Origin: Sphingomonas sp.
GTDB lineage: Bacteria > Pseudomonadota > Alphaproteobacteria > Sphingomonadales > Sphingomonadaceae
Length of the DNA stretch: 64,000 bases
Reading direction: 5' to 3'
NCBI RefSeq assembly: GCF_003248515.1
Contig: NZ_QFOB01000004.1
Span: 186,001-250,000, forward strand
Within the stretch, counting starts at the first letter, position 1. Each line of letters opens with the position of its first letter. Below are positions 60,871 through 64,000 of the stretch, in pieces. Under the pieces are notes generated by a model. That model saw only the letters and a list, made by a program, of their open reading frames with translations, ran no database searches and was not told the DNA's origin. The translations under genes were made by a program, and so were the position numbers.

Positions 60871-60905
60871 GGGCTCCGGCAGCGATGCCGGGGCCCTTTC
60901 TTGTT
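60871..60905 (+). terminator. Rho-independent terminator of glycine-rich protein
   Basis: GGGCTCCGGCA (60871-60881) pairs with TGCCGGGGCCC (60886-60896), one G-T wobble, around GCGA, followed by TTTCTTGTT. It lies 30 bases after the stop. Confidence 0.75.
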
Positions 60906-60956
60906 GGGCCATGGCCCGCCGGCGCTCAAACATCGCGCTCCGGGCGCAAGGCGGGC

Positions 60957-61649
60957 TCAGAAACCCGCCAGCCACTCCCGGATCATCGATCTTCCCACCT
61001 CCACCGCGCGTGGCCCCAGCGCATCGTGATCGGCACGGATCGTCACCGGATCGGTGCCGGCCGAGGTGATGTAGGGCGTGTCGTTCAGCCACGCATCGAT
61101 GCGCGGATCCTCGCCCATCTCCGCGTGGAATTGCAGTGCCAGCAGGCGCGGGCCGCGGCGGAAGGCCTGATTGGCATAAGCCGGCGTCTCGGCGAGCCGC
61201 TCGACATTATCGGGCAGCTCGAACGTATCGCCATGCCAATGCAGCACGGAGGCGCCCTCCAGATGGCGCAGCGGCGAGGCCGCGCCGGCATCGGTGAGCG
61301 CGATCGGCGCGAACCCCACTTCCTTCACCGGCCCGGCAAAGACCGGCGCGCCGAGTGCGGCCGCCATCATCTGGCTGCCGAAGCAGACGCCGAGCGTGGG
61401 CCGGTCCGCCTCCAGCCGCCGGGCGAGCCGGCGAAGCTGGCAGGCGATCCACGGATATCGCGCCTGTTCATAGACGCCCATCGGGCCACCCATCATGATG
61501 ACGAGATCGGGATCGACCAGATCCACCGAGGAAAAGGCCGGATCACCCACATCGACCCGATCAATCGCATAGCCCGCCTGCTCGATCGGCAGGCGATAGC
61601 CGGCGACACCCTCATAGGGGACATGTCGGATGATGAGCGCGCGCTTCAT
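60957..61649 (-). CDS. Class I glutamine amidotransferase-like protein
   Basis: A 230-residue protein of the class I GATase type (GuaA-like stand-alone). The nucleophile Cys is in LGVCFGSQMMAA, the His in LALQFHAEMG with the following Glu. Free-standing members hydrolyse glutamine or, in some cases, gamma-glutamyl compounds. No partner synthetase is adjacent. ATG 61649. Confidence 0.8.
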   Translation of the reverse strand: MKRALIIRHVPYEGVAGYRLPIEQAGYAIDRVDVGDPAFSSVDLVDPDLVIMMGGPMGVYEQARYPWIACQLRRLARRLEADRPTLGVCFGSQMMAAALGAPVFAGPVKEVGFAPIALTDAGAASPLRHLEGASVLHWHGDTFELPDNVERLAETPAYANQAFRRGPRLLALQFHAEMGEDPRIDAWLNDTPYITSAGTDPVTIRADHDALGPRAVEVGRSMIREWLAGF

Positions 61650-61742
61650 GGACGCGCGAGCTTAGAAGGCGCGCGGCGAAAGTGTCACGAATTTATCTTG
61701 AGGGCGCAAAAGCGCGAACCGGACATGTCCGGCGGATCTCCG

Positions 61743-61774
61743 CCCGTCACGCCGGAGCCAGCCGGCGTGACGGG
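61743..61774. terminator. 13-bp perfect hairpin downstream of nitronate monooxygenase-like gene
   Basis: CCCGTCACGCCGG (61743-61755) and CCGGCGTGACGGG (61762-61774) pair perfectly around AGCCAG, just after the NMO stop at 61783. There is no T-run. Confidence 0.5.
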
Positions 61775-61782
61775 GCGGAGCC

Positions 61783-63201
61783 TCAATCGCCCGTCAGGAT
61801 GCGATCGACGAGCTGCTTCACCGAAGGCACGAAGCCGTTCGAATAGAAGGGATCCTGCTTGAACTTGTAGGCCGCGTGGCCCGCGAACATCAGATTGTGA
61901 TCCACCGGGCCGCCATGCGCGATATCCTGCAACGTCTTCTGGATGCAGAAGCTGCGCGGATCGGCCAGGCGCCCCGTGCTGTTGCCTTCGGTATCGGCCC
62001 AGGAGGAGAAACTGCACTGGCTGAGGCAGCCCATGCAATCCGCCTGATCCTTGCGGATGATCTTCATTTCCTCGGGCGTGACGAAAACGAGCGTATTGTC
62101 CGGCGTCTTCAGCGCAGTGGTGAAGCCGCGGCCATCCCACTCGCGCGCGCGGTGCAGATCGCCCAGCGTCACCCAGAAGCTCTTGCCCTTCACGCCCACG
62201 TCCAGCTGGAACTGGTGGTCGCCGGCCGCCTCCATCGAGAAAGCGATCTGGCGCTCCGAACGCGCCTCCAGATTGCGCAGGAAATCGTTACGCACGGCCG
62301 AGGAATAGAAGCCGGTCGGGCTGAAGCGGTGAAGCAGGATGTCGCCCTCGTCGAGGGTCGTCAGCCGATCCTTCCACTCCTGACTGATCGGGCTTTCCTG
62401 CGTCAGCAGGGGCCGCGTGCCGAACTGGAAGGCGATGCTGCCCAGCTCCGGATTATCGATCCAGTCGTTCCAGTCGCGAAGATACCAGACGCCGCCGGCC
62501 ATGATGATCGGCACGTCTTCCGAAACGCCCCCTGCGCGCATCGTCTCGCGCAGCGCCTTCACGCGCGGATAGGGATCCTGCGGCGCGCGCGGATCTTCCG
62601 CGTTCGACAGGCCGTTATGCCCGCCCGCCAGCCACGGATCCTCATAGACAACACCCGCCAGCCATTCCGAAGCCTTCGAATAGGCCCGCTTCCACAGCGC
62701 GTTGAAGGCGCGGCCGGAGCTGACGATCGGCAGGTAATTCACGCCATAGGAGGCCGCGATCTCGGAAAGCTTGTAGGGCATGCCCGCGCCGCAGGTGACA
62801 CCCGCGACCATCCCCCTAGTCTTTTCCAGCACGCCATGCAGCACGCGCTGCGCGCCGCCCATTTCCCACAGCACGTTGATGTTGATCGCGCCCTTGCCCC
62901 CGGCGATCTCGAAGGCGCGCCTCACCTGCTCGACAGCGCCGTCGATCGCATATTGGACGAGTTCCTCGTGCCGATCGCGCCGCGTGAGCGCGCGATAGAT
63001 CTGGGGAATGATCTTGCCCTCGTGATCGTAGCTGTCGGCGTTCACGGCGGAGACCGTGCCGATGCCGCCGGCGGCCGCCCAGGCGCCCGCGCTCGCATGA
63101 TTGGACACCGCAACGCCCTTGCCACCCTCGATCAGCGGCCAGACCTCACGGCCTCCATAGCGAATAGGACGCAGACCCTTGAACAAACCATCCTCCGGCA
63201 A
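61783..63201 (-). CDS. Nitronate monooxygenase-family flavoprotein with C-terminal Cys cluster
   Basis: A 472-residue protein, longer than the usual ~320-350 of nitronate monooxygenases. The FMN-binding barrel shows NHASAGAWAAAGGIG, VAGVTCGAGMPYKL, and IIMAGGVWYLRDW. A C-terminal extension of about 130 residues ends in DCMGCLSQC followed 22 residues later by another Cys, a pattern like the Fe-S sites of OYE-type reductases. It may oxidise alkyl nitronates or reduce a substrate with an Fe-S aid. The start is TTG 63201; no strong ribosome site is seen. It is alone on its strand. Confidence 0.8.
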   Translation of the reverse strand: MPEDGLFKGLRPIRYGGREVWPLIEGGKGVAVSNHASAGAWAAAGGIGTVSAVNADSYDHEGKIIPQIYRALTRRDRHEELVQYAIDGAVEQVRRAFEIAGGKGAININVLWEMGGAQRVLHGVLEKTRGMVAGVTCGAGMPYKLSEIAASYGVNYLPIVSSGRAFNALWKRAYSKASEWLAGVVYEDPWLAGGHNGLSNAEDPRAPQDPYPRVKALRETMRAGGVSEDVPIIMAGGVWYLRDWNDWIDNPELGSIAFQFGTRPLLTQESPISQEWKDRLTTLDEGDILLHRFSPTGFYSSAVRNDFLRNLEARSERQIAFSMEAAGDHQFQLDVGVKGKSFWVTLGDLHRAREWDGRGFTTALKTPDNTLVFVTPEEMKIIRKDQADCMGCLSQCSFSSWADTEGNSTGRLADPRSFCIQKTLQDIAHGGPVDHNLMFAGHAAYKFKQDPFYSNGFVPSVKQLVDRILTGD

Positions 63202-63295
63202 GACAATCCGGCGCCTATAGGAGAAACCGATCGCGATTGCGCGATCAAAGTTGTTTCCGGCGCCGCGCGCCTGCGGGCCTCTCGCATGATCGTCC

Positions 63296-64000
63296 TTATA
63301 GATCGATCCGGGCTAGCAAAGCGTTAATGGCCGGCCCGCACTCCGCCTCCTCCAGCGTGGGTGCATGGCCGACGCGCGGGAGCGTGATCCGTTCCATGAG
63401 CGGCAGCGCCTGCACCATCCGTTCGGCCGTCTCCTCGCTCAATATGTCCGAAAGGCCACCGCGCACCAGCAGCGCCGGCTTGCCCGCAAGGCCGTTCAGC
63501 AGCGGCCAGGGATCGGGCGCGGGATCGGGCGGCGGCACCGAAAACGGGATCGCGATCGCCGGATCATAATCGGTGACGATCCGGCCGCCCTCCTCCTCGC
63601 GACAGAGGCGCCGCGCCATGTCCATCCAGTCGGCCGCGCCATAATCGGGATAGGCATCGGCATGCACCTCGCCCTGCGCGGCGGCGGCTTCATACCAGTT
63701 CGACCAGCCCTCGCCACGCCCCGTATAGGATGCGATCCGCGCGAGGCCCGCCGGATCGATCACTGGACCCACATCGTTCAGCAGCACCGCCGCCAGCAGA
63801 TCGGGCCGCGCCGCGCCGATCAGCATCGCGACGATCCCGCCCAGCGAAGTCCCGAAACAGGCGACCGGCCCGATCGCGAGCTGGTGAAGCAGCGCGATCA
63901 CATCGCCCGCATAGATGGGCGGCACATAGGTCATCGGATCGGGCGCATAGGCACTCAGGCCCCGCCCGCGCAGTTCCGCCACGATCACGCGGCGCGGACC
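63296..64000 (-). CDS. Alpha/beta hydrolase, N-terminus cut by window edge
   Basis: The C-terminal ~234 residues of an alpha/beta hydrolase; the gene continues past the right edge. The nucleophile elbow is ACFGTSLGGIVAM (Ser in GTSLGG), a late Asp lies in LLVRGGLSDILS, and the final His is in LPRVGHAPTLEE. The exact substrate is unknown. The start lies outside the window. Confidence 0.85.
   Translation of the reverse strand, partial: GPRRVIVAELRGRGLSAYAPDPMTYVPPIYAGDVIALLHQLAIGPVACFGTSLGGIVAMLIGAARPDLLAAVLLNDVGPVIDPAGLARIASYTGRGEGWSNWYEAAAAQGEVHADAYPDYGAADWMDMARRLCREEEGGRIVTDYDPAIAIPFSVPPPDPAPDPWPLLNGLAGKPALLVRGGLSDILSEETAERMVQALPLMERITLPRVGHAPTLEEAECGPAINALLARIDL

Noticed and set aside
1..64000. 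CRISPR array, prophage, insertion sequence or toxin-antitoxin pair
   Set aside because: No regularly spaced repeats, transposase, integrase or paired small toxin genes were recognised anywhere in the window.

Overview
This is a GC-rich, gene-dense chromosomal window from an alphaproteobacterium, most likely a member of the Sphingomonadales. The evidence is two secreted proteins with PEPxxWA-type C-terminal sorting tails ending in Arg-rich RFA termini, a tonB-exbB-exbD-exbD cluster of the sphingomonad/caulobacter type, a PopZ/DUF2497 protein, a ScfR/RamB-like XRE-ImmA regulator, an EcfG-type general stress promoter, and an alphaproteobacterial ParC with Ala at the quinolone-sensitivity position. 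I see no phage, insertion sequence, plasmid or CRISPR. The window is core chromosome with some lineage-specific genes. About 57 protein genes and one tRNA are called. Both ends cut a gene: lepA on the left and an alpha/beta hydrolase on the right.

Layout. 0-9 kb: lepA, a PAS-GGDEF-EAL-PilZ protein, a PEPxxWA-CTERM protein behind a long AT-rich control region, the NAD-salvage pair pnuC-nadR, tRNA-Pro(CGG), glycerate kinase and NDH-2. 9-18 kb: a sulfotransferase-like protein, a Na+/H+ antiporter, a small HTH protein, the ScfR-like regulator, alaS, and an AEC transporter. 18-30 kb: a UvrD/PcrA helicase, an HD-GYP protein, PopZ-like, TolC and a Pcm-like methyltransferase, a 2-oxoadipate dioxygenase (HglS family), and the TonB energising complex. 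30-39 kb: two small operons (pteridine-reductase-like SDR with folB; DUF1285, CoA-pyrophosphatase-type Nudix and cca), a second GGDEF-EAL protein, parC and a second PEPxxWA-CTERM protein. 39-46 kb: a 2OG-Fe(II) oxygenase-like gene, a LysR regulator divergent from a 54-residue ORF and an S46 dipeptidyl peptidase, an M28 peptidase, and purC. 46-64 kb: a CorA/ZntB transporter, RNase T2, the nadA-GFA-Pvc16-like-nadC operon, an SGNH/SGNH/MBOAT acyl-transfer operon, fpr, an MFS transporter, a 2-hydroxyacid dehydrogenase, a stress-promoter-driven glycine-rich protein, a GATase, a long nitronate-monooxygenase-like protein and the partial hydrolase.

How the genes work together. NAD supply is represented twice, by PnuC-NadR salvage and by NadA/NadC de novo synthesis. 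Three cyclic-di-GMP proteins (two GGDEF-EAL, one HD-GYP) lie within 36 kb. TonB, ExbB and ExbD form an inner-membrane energy transducer, and TolC is the outer-membrane exit duct. The S46 and M28 peptidases suggest secreted or periplasmic peptide use.

The most interesting points are these: an orphan DUF4255/Pvc16-like gene (a family of contractile-injection-system parts) inside a NAD biosynthesis operon that lacks nadB; a LysR-type T-N11-A palindrome and a Shine-Dalgarno-masking hairpin around the S46 peptidase; a textbook EcfG promoter before a glycine-rich envelope protein; and a purC gene overlapping a secreted protein of unknown function behind a tandem repeat. No single locus is an unmistakable new defence or mobile system. 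The nad operon with its Pvc16-like passenger is the best candidate for something undescribed.
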